A stretch of DNA of 64,000 nt from contig NZ_WUFT01000002.1 in the NCBI RefSeq assembly GCF_010668805.1, forward strand, positions 368,673 through 432,672. The letters run 5' to 3'. This DNA is from Rhizobium phaseoli. Lineage in GTDB: Bacteria > Pseudomonadota > Alphaproteobacteria > Rhizobiales > Rhizobiaceae. Each line of letters starts with the position of its first letter. Positions within the stretch are counted from its first letter, which is position 1. Made by a program: the position numbers and the translations under genes. This document shows, one piece after another, positions 1 through 7,772 of this stretch. The notes beneath the pieces were generated by a model, which was given only the letters and a program-made list of their open reading frames with translations, made no database searches and was not told the origin of the DNA.

Positions 1-450
1 CGCGCGCGCATGCGCCTCGAAGGCATCCAGCAACTGCGCAAAGAGCTCAGGTCGGCTGGCCGGGGCGGTTTCGGGGTGAAAGCCGATCGCGCCGGTCTCT
101 GTGCAGGGAGAGCCCAGGCAGGCAAGACGGAGCGTCAGGAATCCGCTAAAACTGCTACGGATCCTTTCGACCGTTCGCTTGATGCCGCCGGCTTCAAGTG
201 TCGTCTCGAGCGCATAGCGACAAAGGAATGCCGGCATGGCGGCGACGATCTCGCCGTCTTCGCGCACGACGACATAGCGCCAGTCGAAGCCGTCGATACC
301 GGCGTCCTCGACCGTCAGCAGATAGTCATAGGTCTCGATATCATCGGGAAAGCAGGCATTCCAGGCGTCACGACCCAGCATGCGAATGCTCGGAACGACT
401 GCGGCACCTGTTGTTGTATTGATTGAGGCCGCGTCCTGGGGTGGCCGCAC
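1..450 (-). CDS. Acyltransferase-like protein (GNAT/FemAB-like), partial
   Basis: This is the last visible gene of the leftmost minus-strand operon; its C-terminus lies beyond the window. The frame stays open from a GTG at 450, one base after the upstream hydrolase stop, and an internal ATG at 381 is an alternative start. The readable part (about 150 residues) has a run like IRMLGRDAWNACFPDDIETY and then alternating strands and helices (WRYVVVREDGEIVAAMPAFL). This resembles the GNAT-fold or FemAB-like peptidoglycan/aminoacyl transferase families. The family call is by general resemblance only, because no acyl-CoA-binding motif is visible in the part available. Its position suggests it acylates the product of the upstream aminotransferase and desaturase pathway, which is inference. 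Confidence 0.5.
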   Translation of the reverse strand, partial: MRPPQDAASINTTTGAAVVPSIRMLGRDAWNACFPDDIETYDYLLTVEDAGIDGFDWRYVVVREDGEIVAAMPAFLCRYALETTLEAGGIKRTVERIRSSFSGFLTLRLACLGSPCTETGAIGFHPETAPASRPELFAQLLDAFEAHARA

Positions 451-451
451 T

Positions 452-1267
452 TTAAGCGCCTGCTGCTGCATATTCCGCCTCGAAAAATTCTGCCGTCGTG
501 TCCGCAACATGCTTATGTTGCCGGTCAACGTGGATCATGTGATAGCTGTCGTCGAGCCAGCGAAGCTCACGGCGTCCGCCGATATGCGCCGCGATATATT
601 GCGCGTGCGCGGGGCTACTGAGATCGTCTTCGCGCGAATGCAGGATCAGCGTCGGCGTGCGCATCTCTGGAAGGCGCGCTTTCAACACCCGACCAAGCTC
701 GTGCATCTCGATCAATCCGCGTCCCGGGAATGTTTCCAACATGCCTTCGCCTGTCATGCCAGCCACCATCCGACGCATGCGCTCGTCCTTGATGCCAAGC
801 GAAGGCGTCTCGCGGAAATTCAGCCTATCGATGAAGGGGATAAGCGAGATCCAGCGGATATGCGGGGAGAAAAGCGAATAATAGCGCGGCACGTCCCAGC
901 CATCGTAATGAAAGCAGGGCGAATAGAGGGCGACGGCACGGATTGTCAGCGGGTTCCGATCCGCCGCCATCATCGCCAATTTGCCGCCGACGCAAATGCC
1001 GGCGGCAAAGACCGTACCGGTACGTTCGGAAAGCCACTCGGCCGCCGCCTCGACGCTGCCGAGCCAGTCTTCCCAGCGTGAGCGGCGCAACACCGCCTCG
1101 CTCTCGCCATGGCCGGCGAGAAGCGGTGCAAGCACGCTGAAGCCACGGCGGTGGAATTGCCTTGCCACCAGCCGCATCTCTGCGGGGGCGCCGGTCAATC
1201 CGTGAACGAGGACGACACCCTTGCCGTTGGTGCCTTCCAGAAAAAAGGAAAACCTGTCAGCCGGCAT
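452..1267 (-). CDS. Alpha/beta hydrolase with cysteine nucleophile
   Basis: About 271 residues in the serine-aminopeptidase/monoacylglycerol-lipase type of alpha/beta hydrolase. The oxyanion strand VVLVHGLTGAP, a cap region rich in aromatic residues, an acid in LHSREDD and a C-terminal histidine in DSYHMIHVD are all readable. The nucleophile elbow reads G-I-C-V-G, so the nucleophile at about residue 92 is cysteine instead of serine, as in dienelactone hydrolases (family knowledge). The start at 1267 (MPADRFSFF) gives an 11-bp overlap with the desaturase stop; an upstream in-frame ATG at 1318 would extend it by 17 poor-quality residues inside the desaturase. It is probably translationally coupled. 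The substrate is unknown; a thioester, ester or lactone intermediate of the operon's pathway is plausible. Confidence 0.8.
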   Translation of the reverse strand: MPADRFSFFLEGTNGKGVVLVHGLTGAPAEMRLVARQFHRRGFSVLAPLLAGHGESEAVLRRSRWEDWLGSVEAAAEWLSERTGTVFAAGICVGGKLAMMAADRNPLTIRAVALYSPCFHYDGWDVPRYYSLFSPHIRWISLIPFIDRLNFRETPSLGIKDERMRRMVAGMTGEGMLETFPGRGLIEMHELGRVLKARLPEMRTPTLILHSREDDLSSPAHAQYIAAHIGGRRELRWLDDSYHMIHVDRQHKHVADTTAEFFEAEYAAAGA

Positions 1268-2132
1268 GCGGAAATTCTCCCTGATGCCGGTTCTCCTTCG
1301 CCATGAAGCCAAGCGCATGGCAGGTGCTGATCACATGCGTACCCGCGGCCTCCTGCTCCTGCTTGATCTGCTCGTGGAAATTGCTGAGCTTCGTCCAATG
1401 GGTCTTCGGCCGATAATGATGCTCGGCGTGATAGCCGTTGCCGAACCAGAGCCAGTTATAGAAACTGTTATGGCTGCTGACGCCCCAGGCGATCGGCTCA
1501 TCGGGATCGCCGTTCAGATGCTCGTAATAGCCGTTGAGGGAAGAGAAGCAGTTGCCGAGATAATAAAACGGCAGGAAGAAAAATGCCGCCTTCCAATCAT
1601 AGAAAAGGGCAAGAAACACGAAGGCGATGAAGGAGATCAGCTCTATTCGGCCCCATTTCGCCTCAAACGGCCTCTTGCCGGCGATGGCCTTATGGATGTC
1701 CCCGATATCGTCCCGGAAAAAACTGAGGAAGGTATAGGAGAAGACGTTCTCCGGCTCGCCATTCTTTCCGTGCTTGTAGATCGACAGCAGATCGACCGTG
1801 TGGCCGTTTTCGTCCGGACGGTCGCTGTTGCCGGAATGATGACGCATATGCACCCAGTGGTAATAGACCTGCGAAAAGCCGATCGTTACCGATTCAAGCA
1901 GGCTGAACGCGTAGTTCATCCATTTTGGCTTGAAATACGGCGTGTGGATGAAGTTGTGCGAGATGCTGTTGATGTTCCAGGATATCGACACGGCATAGAC
2001 CGCACCGAGGACCCCCGACAGCCAGAGTGGCCGGCTTTCGAAACCGACGATCAGATAGATGTTGAACGCCAGATGTGCGACGGCGGCAAGCACCGGCACG
2101 ATATCCCATTTCGAATGTGCGAAGATTTTCAT
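1257..2132 (-). CDS. Fatty-acid-desaturase-like membrane di-iron enzyme
   Basis: A 291-residue integral membrane protein with the three histidine boxes of membrane desaturases and hydroxylases: HNFIH near residue 60, HWVHMRHH near residue 95 and YHAEHH near residue 243. Hydrophobic segments lie between them. These boxes bind a di-iron centre that desaturates or hydroxylates a membrane-associated substrate. ATG 2132 overlaps the preceding stop as ATGA, so translation is probably coupled; a longer frame opening at 2309 has out-of-frame-looking residues and is rejected. It is shorter than classical acyl-lipid desaturases. Small desaturases of this superfamily also act on amino-acid-derived metabolites (RtxC in rhizobitoxine synthesis), which would suit the aminotransferase upstream. 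The substrate is not determinable from sequence. Confidence 0.85.
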   Translation of the reverse strand: MKIFAHSKWDIVPVLAAVAHLAFNIYLIVGFESRPLWLSGVLGAVYAVSISWNINSISHNFIHTPYFKPKWMNYAFSLLESVTIGFSQVYYHWVHMRHHSGNSDRPDENGHTVDLLSIYKHGKNGEPENVFSYTFLSFFRDDIGDIHKAIAGKRPFEAKWGRIELISFIAFVFLALFYDWKAAFFFLPFYYLGNCFSSLNGYYEHLNGDPDEPIAWGVSSHNSFYNWLWFGNGYHAEHHYRPKTHWTKLSNFHEQIKQEQEAAGTHVISTCHALGFMAKENRHQGEFPHAG

Positions 2133-2479
2133 AGTCCGGTCGCTCCGACACAGATTACGCCGAGCGTCACCAGGACAATGCCGAGCGCGTGGCGAAAATT
2201 GATGGTTTCCTTGAAAATGACCGCGCCGGCAAAAGCGATCGCCGCATAACTCAGCGCCATCAGCGGAAAAGCCACCGACAGCGCCACCTCCTCCAGCACC
2301 CGCGTCCACATTACCAACTCGAAGGCCCAGAAAATGATGCCAAGCCAGATCACCGGTTTCTGCAGTGTCTCAAAAAGCACGCTCGTCGCGCCGTGCTTGA
2401 AGCATAGCTCGCGCCCGGTCTCCGTAAGAATGCAGAGGAGGATGAGCGCGAGCGTCCATCCGGTCACTCCGGTCATCAT
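2129..2479 (-). CDS. SMR/EamA-like small membrane transporter
   Basis: A 116-residue, very hydrophobic protein with four predicted membrane segments (about 6-22, 35-57, 64-84 and 92-113). The size and layout are those of small multidrug resistance proteins and half-size EamA transporters. The second segment carries a conserved-looking glutamate (FWAFELVMW) rather than the usual EmrE Glu14 in helix 1, so I do not assign a drug substrate. It overlaps the upstream arginase-fold gene and the downstream desaturase by four bases each (ATGA), so it belongs to the same operon and may export or flip the product. Two adjacent ATG codons (2479, 2476) are possible starts. Confidence 0.75.
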   Translation of the reverse strand: MMTGVTGWTLALILLCILTETGRELCFKHGATSVLFETLQKPVIWLGIIFWAFELVMWTRVLEEVALSVAFPLMALSYAAIAFAGAVIFKETINFRHALGIVLVTLGVICVGATGL

Positions 2480-3429
2480 GGCATCAGCTCCGACAGTACT
2501 TCCAGCAGAGCATGATTTGCCGCGCTGTTGATATTGCGCGTCGCCATCACGTCGCGGCGCCGGAAAGGCTGGTCGATCAGCACCTCGGCCTTCTTCATTG
2601 TACGTGTGTAGAAATCGCCGCCGTAATTCGGCGTCGAATAGTCTCCCGTCACGTCAGCACCAATGACGCGGTGGCGCTCGCCGATCTCGCTCAGCAGCCA
2701 AAGAACATAGGGCAGCCGCATGGAGCCCTGATCCCAGTTGGTTACGGCATCGGCGTCGGACAGAACATCCTTGTCGATGGTGACATAGACCGCCTCGGTC
2801 TGGATGCGGCCAAGCAGCCGGTCGACGAAGTTGCTCTCGCCGAGTTCACATATCGATTGCCAATGCAGCGCGCCGCCGATCTGGCTGAAGCTCGGTCCGG
2901 TGCCATAATCCGACTTCACCTTGCTAGGCGGATGCTCATAGGGGTAGAGTTCGAGCCGACCGTTGGACAGAGGCACGAGATTGGCGCCCTTGCGCTCTGG
3001 CGATTTAAGGTCGTGGCTGCAGACCCCAAGCGTTATCACCTTCTCGACGAGCGGCAGCTCCAGCGCCTTGTTGACCCAGGAACCGCAATGCATGCCGTTG
3101 TCGAAATGCACCCAGTCGGGATGGTTATCAATATGGATAACGGTCACCGGCCGGCGGTTTTTCTCAAGCGCAAGCGACAGCAACAGCGCGGTGACGTGAT
3201 GAAAATCGCCAGAGCCCATGAAGCAGAGGCGCGATCCGTCATTGGAAAGCGGCGCCGCTTTTACGAGATTGCGCCAGACCTCATCGAGCGCCTGCGGGCG
3301 CGCCCAAAGTCGAATAGCGCGACCGCTTTTCTTGTCGTCGACTTCGCGCGCCCCTGCCATCACGCAGGAGTGCACGAAGTCGGGTTGCAACTCCAATGCA
3401 TCATCGAGATGAAGAAGAAGGAGTTGCAC
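2476..3429 (-). CDS. Arginase/ureohydrolase-fold protein
   Basis: A 317-residue protein with the metal-ligand signatures of the arginase/agmatinase/deacetylase fold in modified form. HIDNHPDW near residues 96-104 corresponds to the family DAHxD motif, and TIDKDVL near residues 216-222 corresponds to the SxDxD motif. Known members hydrolyse guanidino or amide groups with two Mn ions. The motifs diverge enough that the substrate cannot be assigned. It sits four or five bases after the aminotransferase and overlaps the SMR-like gene by ATGA. In this context it could remove urea or an acyl group from an amine intermediate, which is inference. Confidence 0.7.
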   Translation of the reverse strand: MQLLLLHLDDALELQPDFVHSCVMAGAREVDDKKSGRAIRLWARPQALDEVWRNLVKAAPLSNDGSRLCFMGSGDFHHVTALLLSLALEKNRRPVTVIHIDNHPDWVHFDNGMHCGSWVNKALELPLVEKVITLGVCSHDLKSPERKGANLVPLSNGRLELYPYEHPPSKVKSDYGTGPSFSQIGGALHWQSICELGESNFVDRLLGRIQTEAVYVTIDKDVLSDADAVTNWDQGSMRLPYVLWLLSEIGERHRVIGADVTGDYSTPNYGGDFYTRTMKKAEVLIDQPFRRRDVMATRNINSAANHALLEVLSELMP

Positions 3430-3433
3430 GAAA

Positions 3434-4846
3434 CTATCTCCGTTCTGCGCGGGTCAGCAGCTGACCGAGAAGCGAGATCGCAAGCTTGATCTCGTCGTCG
3501 CTGATCATCAGGTTCGGAGCGAAAGTGATGACGTTCTTGTGGTAGCCGCCGACATCGAGCACGAGCCCGTATTTCCTGCCGTCGACAATAAGATCGCCCT
3601 TCATGCCCTCGTCGCACATCCAGTCGAGCGTCGCCTTGTCTGGTGTGAACCCATCCGGCCCGCAAATCTCCATGCGCAGCGCCAGGCCGAGACCGTCGAC
3701 TTCGCCGATGATGGCGTGCTGCGACTGCAGGTCCTTGAGACCGTCCAGGAAATGGGCACCCTTCTTCATGACGCTGGCACCGAAATCGTCTTCGGAAACC
3801 ATCTTCAGCGCTTCAAGCGCGACCGATGTGCCCATCGGATTGCTGGCAAAGGTCGAATGGGTGGAGCCCGGCGGGAAGATGGTCGGATTGATCATCTCTT
3901 CTTTTGCCCAAATGCCGGAAAGCGGATTGAGGCCGTTGGTGATGGCCTTGCCGAACACCAGCACGTCGGGCGAGACACCGAAATGCTCGATCGACCAGAG
4001 CTTGCCGGTCCGGTAGACGCCCATTTGGATTTCGTCGACGACGAGCAGGATGCCATGATCGTCGAGCACCTTCTTCAACTCCGTGAAGAAATTCATCGGT
4101 GGAATGACATAACCGCCGGTGCCTTGAATCGGCTCGACATAGAAGGCGGCATATTCTGACTTTCCGACCTTCGGATCCCAGACACCATTATATTCGCTCT
4201 CAAAAAGCCGGGCGAATTTCTGCACGCAATAATGCCCGTATTCCTCCTTCGACATGCCCTTGGGGCCGCGGAAATGGTATGGAAACTCGATGAACTGGGC
4301 GCGCTCGCCGAAGTGGCCGTAGCGACGACGGTAGCGGTAGCTCGACGTGATTGATGTCGCACCCAACGTGCGCCCGTGATAGCCTCCTTCGAACGCGAAC
4401 ATCAGGCTTTTGCCGCCTGTGTAATTGCGTACGATCTTCAGCGAATCCTCGACCGCCTGCGAGCCGCCGACGTTGAAATGCACGCGGCCCTTGGACCCAA
4501 ATTTCTGCTCGGCATCCTTGGCGATCATCGCCGCGAGTTCGACCTTCTCGCGGTGGAGATATTGCGAGGCGACCTGCGGCAGGCGATCGAGCTGGCGGTG
4601 GGCGACATTGTTCAAGCGCTCGTTGCGATAGCCGAAATTGACGGCCGAGTACCACATCTGCAGATCGAGGAAGGGCGTCTCCGCTGTGTCATAAACGAAG
4701 GAACCCTCGCAGCTGTCGAAGAATTTCGGCTTTTCCGAGTAGTGAACCGTATCGCCGTGCGAGCAATAGGTCTCTTCGAGCAGACGCAGCTCGTCCTCGG
4801 AGCTGACGAGATCCGTGGTGTCGGCAAGTTTCAGATTGGAACGCAT
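3434..4846 (-). CDS. Class III PLP-dependent aminotransferase
   Basis: A 470-residue fold-type I aminotransferase. Visible signatures are the cofactor-phosphate loop (NVGGSQAVEDSLK), the GYHGRT segment, the acidic VVDEIQMG stretch that contacts the PLP ring, and the Schiff-base lysine in FGKAITNG at about residue 300. Length and motifs fit the ornithine/lysine/4-aminobutyrate/diaminobutyrate group that transfers terminal amino groups. It follows the HAD phosphatase by 12 bases and precedes the arginase-fold gene by 4 bases. It probably supplies or removes an amine in the operon's pathway. The exact substrate is unknown. Confidence 0.9.
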   Translation of the reverse strand: MRSNLKLADTTDLVSSEDELRLLEETYCSHGDTVHYSEKPKFFDSCEGSFVYDTAETPFLDLQMWYSAVNFGYRNERLNNVAHRQLDRLPQVASQYLHREKVELAAMIAKDAEQKFGSKGRVHFNVGGSQAVEDSLKIVRNYTGGKSLMFAFEGGYHGRTLGATSITSSYRYRRRYGHFGERAQFIEFPYHFRGPKGMSKEEYGHYCVQKFARLFESEYNGVWDPKVGKSEYAAFYVEPIQGTGGYVIPPMNFFTELKKVLDDHGILLVVDEIQMGVYRTGKLWSIEHFGVSPDVLVFGKAITNGLNPLSGIWAKEEMINPTIFPPGSTHSTFASNPMGTSVALEALKMVSEDDFGASVMKKGAHFLDGLKDLQSQHAIIGEVDGLGLALRMEICGPDGFTPDKATLDWMCDEGMKGDLIVDGRKYGLVLDVGGYHKNVITFAPNLMISDDEIKLAISLLGQLLTRAERR

Positions 4847-4858
4847 GAAGTCCTCTTC

Positions 4859-5539
4859 TCACGCAGATTTTGCCGCGGACAGCCCGAATGGCTGCCGTGG
4901 GCTGGAAAGCATGCCTGCGACCGAGGCCTGAACATCGGCAAAGCTGGCATAGGGAATGAAAGGGATGCGCTGCGCGTGGCAGTAGTCGGCAAGTTTCGCC
5001 TTGGCAAAGACCAGCATCGCCTCGTTCGAAACGCAGAAATCGCTGCGGCCATCGCCAACATAGATGTGCTCGCCCGAGCGGCTGACGACACCGCATTTGC
5101 AGACGCCGGAACCGGCGACGCAGGCAGCACTCAGGAAGGGAAAATCGAGATCGAATCTCGGTTTGCCCACATCCGCGCCACAGACCAACCTGTTTGCAAC
5201 GATCGGAATGCCGGATAGGCCATGCCGGACAAGCACGCGCCTGATGAAATAATCGACGCCGTCGCTGATGATGGTGAGGCTCAGCCCCTTCCTGTCGCAG
5301 AATTCCTTAAAGGCCACGAAGGCGCTGTCGATCGCGACCGTATCGAGAAATGCATCCAGCTCTTCGCGTGTTGCCTCGATCAATCGGATCTGGCGCTCCA
5401 TGCACTGGGCCGAAGTAATCTTGCCTTGAGTCCACTGGTCTTCGATCTCGTGCCATTCGGGAAGCGCGAAACGCTCGAGGACGCGATCGGTCACGTCCTC
5501 TTTCGAAATGGTCCCGTCGAAATCGCAAAACACCTGCAT
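4859..5539 (-). CDS. HAD-IB phosphatase, MtnX-like
   Basis: A 226-residue haloacid-dehalogenase-superfamily phosphatase. Motif I is FCDFDGTIS at the N-terminus (nucleophile and acid aspartates), motif II is the serine in TIISDGVDY, and motif IV is VGDGRSDFC. The layout matches MtnX-type 2-hydroxy-3-keto-5-methylthiopentenyl-1-phosphate phosphatases and SerB-like enzymes. ATG 5539 is chosen because GGAG lies 6 bases upstream; ATG 5557 would add six residues. It is the first gene of the seven-gene minus-strand operon. No methionine-salvage neighbours are present, so a role on another phosphorylated intermediate is more likely. Confidence 0.8.
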   Translation of the reverse strand: MQVFCDFDGTISKEDVTDRVLERFALPEWHEIEDQWTQGKITSAQCMERQIRLIEATREELDAFLDTVAIDSAFVAFKEFCDRKGLSLTIISDGVDYFIRRVLVRHGLSGIPIVANRLVCGADVGKPRFDLDFPFLSAACVAGSGVCKCGVVSRSGEHIYVGDGRSDFCVSNEAMLVFAKAKLADYCHAQRIPFIPYASFADVQASVAGMLSSPRQPFGLSAAKSA

Positions 5540-5629
5540 CGCATGCTCCGTCAGCATTGTGACGAAGCGTTTAGCGCCGCGAACTGAAGGCAGAATGAGG
5601 TAAAGATGAAGCGAAACTGAATTCGCAGC

Positions 5630-6997
5630 TCAAATGCCAGGAATATCCAGATCGACCCTCAGACCTCGGCCCCAGGCGGGTAATCCGAGCGTGATGGCGA
5701 TATCGAGCCTGTTGCCGATATCGGCGACGATCGGCAATCCCAATCCCGCTCCCTCGCCGGCGCGGGCATCGAGACGGTTGAACCGTTGGAACGCTACGTC
5801 GCGCTGTTCGAGCGGGATGCCGGGGCCGCTATCCATAATGGAGAGCCGCCAACCGCGTGGGCTCGGCTCGATGCGCACCTCAATCCTGCCGGCGTCAGGC
5901 GAATATTTGATCGCATTGTCGAGCAGATTGTCGATCATGACACGCAGCAGCGCGCGGTCGGTGAGGACAATGGCATCCTTCACGCCGACAAGCCCGGCAT
6001 CGAAGCTGCGGCTGTGCAGCATGGCGCCGAAATCGCCCAGTGCTGCGGCAGCAATTTCCGGCAACGGCAGCGGTTCGAGCTGCAGCGGCTGATGGCTCAC
6101 CCGCGCGAGCCGCAGCAGCTGCTCGATCAGATGCATGGCGCGGTCGTTGCTGACGACGAGATCCTTCAGCAGGGCTCGGCGCTCGTCATCGGAATCGGCC
6201 CGGTCGAAAAGCTGCAGCAGCAGCTTGATACCGGCCTGCGGCGTGCGCAGCTGATGGGCAGCCAGATCGGAAAAGCGCCGCTCCATAGTCAGCGATCGGC
6301 CAAGCTTTCTGAGGAGATTGTTGAGCGAATGAACAAGCGGCGCCAGATCCCGCGGCAGGCCTCTTGTCGCGATTATCGACAGGTCGTCCGGCGTACGGGC
6401 CCTTATCTGCGATACCAGCTCGCGAATGTTGATGAGGCCGTTATTGATGGCAAGCCAGATGATAATGGCGATAACGGGAACCAGCACCATGAGCGGAAAG
6501 GCGAGGTTGAGAAGGATATTCTCGACCAACCCCTCGCGAAGCACGATCTTCTCGGCGACTTCAATGGTGATGTCGCTGTTCGGGATCGGGAGGGAATAGA
6601 TCCGCCAGAGTTCCTCCCGATAGGACACGTCGGAGAAACCTGCTCGGAAACGCTTGACGTCGGCTGGAAATGCATTGCTGCTGGCAAAGGCCAGCGCCCC
6701 ATCCTTCCAGGCGCGAAACGAGTGCGCATCGGCATAGTCGTCGGCATCATCATTCAGGGCAAGCTGGTTGTCCATGTTAAAGTCGAGGTCTGGAACCCGC
6801 ACCGTCGGCTTGGCAAAGGGCCGCGTCAGCGGATGTTTCATCAACGACCATAAAACATTGGCATCGTTGATCAGCTGGGCATCGTAGATATTGTCGATCT
6901 CGCGCGTCGCACTGCGATAGGCAAAAAAGCCGACAACCGCGATGGTGATGATCAGCGTCGGCAGGATGCGCAGGAAAAGGCGTTGGCTGAGTGTCAC
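5630..6997 (-). CDS. Sensor histidine kinase (TctE/QseC-like)
   Basis: A 455-residue membrane histidine kinase. An N-terminal membrane helix (about 9-28) and a second near 165-190 flank a periplasmic domain like the two-component-sensor N-terminal domain of TctE. The cytoplasmic part has the phospho-acceptor box AAHQLRTP (around residue 245), the N box DNLLDNAIKYSP, DSGPGIP and the G2 box GAGLGLPIV. It overlaps the response regulator by ATGA and is cotranscribed with it. The ligand is unknown; TctE relatives sense carboxylates, but no transporter for those lies beside it. Confidence 0.9.
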   Translation of the reverse strand: MTLSQRLFLRILPTLIITIAVVGFFAYRSATREIDNIYDAQLINDANVLWSLMKHPLTRPFAKPTVRVPDLDFNMDNQLALNDDADDYADAHSFRAWKDGALAFASSNAFPADVKRFRAGFSDVSYREELWRIYSLPIPNSDITIEVAEKIVLREGLVENILLNLAFPLMVLVPVIAIIIWLAINNGLINIRELVSQIRARTPDDLSIIATRGLPRDLAPLVHSLNNLLRKLGRSLTMERRFSDLAAHQLRTPQAGIKLLLQLFDRADSDDERRALLKDLVVSNDRAMHLIEQLLRLARVSHQPLQLEPLPLPEIAAAALGDFGAMLHSRSFDAGLVGVKDAIVLTDRALLRVMIDNLLDNAIKYSPDAGRIEVRIEPSPRGWRLSIMDSGPGIPLEQRDVAFQRFNRLDARAGEGAGLGLPIVADIGNRLDIAITLGLPAWGRGLRVDLDIPGI

Positions 6998-7656
6998 TGC
7001 TGCCGCTCGACCATATAGCCGACGCCGCGGATCGATCGGATGAAGTTGGTCCCCAGCTTCTTGCGCAAATTGTAGACCGTTACCTCGATCGTGTTGCTCT
7101 CGACCGAGACATCCGTGTCGTAGAGCGCATATTCGATGTCAGTCTTTGTAACATAGCGCCCGCTGCGCTCCATCAGCAGTCGAAGCAGGTGAAACTCCTT
7201 GGCCGCCATGTGCAGTTGGACGCCATTGCGACGAGCGACCATCGCGGCAGGGTCGATCTCGACATCGGCGCAGCGTATGATGGTCTCGTTACGCCCCTGG
7301 CGCCGGCGGAGCAGAGCGCGCAGCCGGGCAAGCAATTCGTCAAGGTCGAACGGCTTGATCAAATAATCGTCGGCGCCTTCGTCAAGACCGGTCACGCGAT
7401 CCCGCACACTGTCGAGCGCCGTCAGCATCAGGATCGGCACGTCATTTCCACCCTGCCTCAACGTGCGCACCACATCGAAGCCGCTCGCCTTCGGAAGATT
7501 GACATCAAGGACCACCGATCCGTATTCGCTGTCACGCAACGCATCCAACGCCGTCTCGGCATCGCGGAACCAGTCGACGCCATAAGCATGTTTCTCGAAT
7601 GCCTTCTTGAGCGATGAGCCGAGAATATAGTCGTCTTCGACCAAAAGTATGCGCAA
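6994..7656 (-). CDS. OmpR-family response regulator
   Basis: A 220-residue receiver plus winged-helix regulator. The acidic pair follows LLVEDD, the phospho-aspartate is in VVLDVNLP (about residue 51) and the lysine is in LIKPFDLDE. The C-terminal domain ends in the typical YNLRKKLG...IRGVGYMVE. The start is a TTG at 7656 (reads MRILLVEDD), six bases after GAGGGA; the GTG one codon earlier is less well spaced and longer frames add no conserved sequence. Partner of the overlapping kinase gene. Confidence 0.92.
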   Translation of the reverse strand: MRILLVEDDYILGSSLKKAFEKHAYGVDWFRDAETALDALRDSEYGSVVLDVNLPKASGFDVVRTLRQGGNDVPILMLTALDSVRDRVTGLDEGADDYLIKPFDLDELLARLRALLRRRQGRNETIIRCADVEIDPAAMVARRNGVQLHMAAKEFHLLRLLMERSGRYVTKTDIEYALYDTDVSVESNTIEVTVYNLRKKLGTNFIRSIRGVGYMVERQQ

Positions 7657-7772
7657 CACGATTCCCTCAGTTCTGGCAACGCACTCATCTATCTCCGCGA
7701 TTGAGGCCTTAATCAGTCCGCTACGAGGGCCACGGACTGCTGCTCGAAAGCGCATAAAGTTTGCGCCACCAC

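Noticed and set aside
2512..3489. Plus-strand open frame of 325 codons over the arginase-fold gene
   Set aside because: The opposite strand has clear metal-site motifs and overlapping operon geometry; this one has none.
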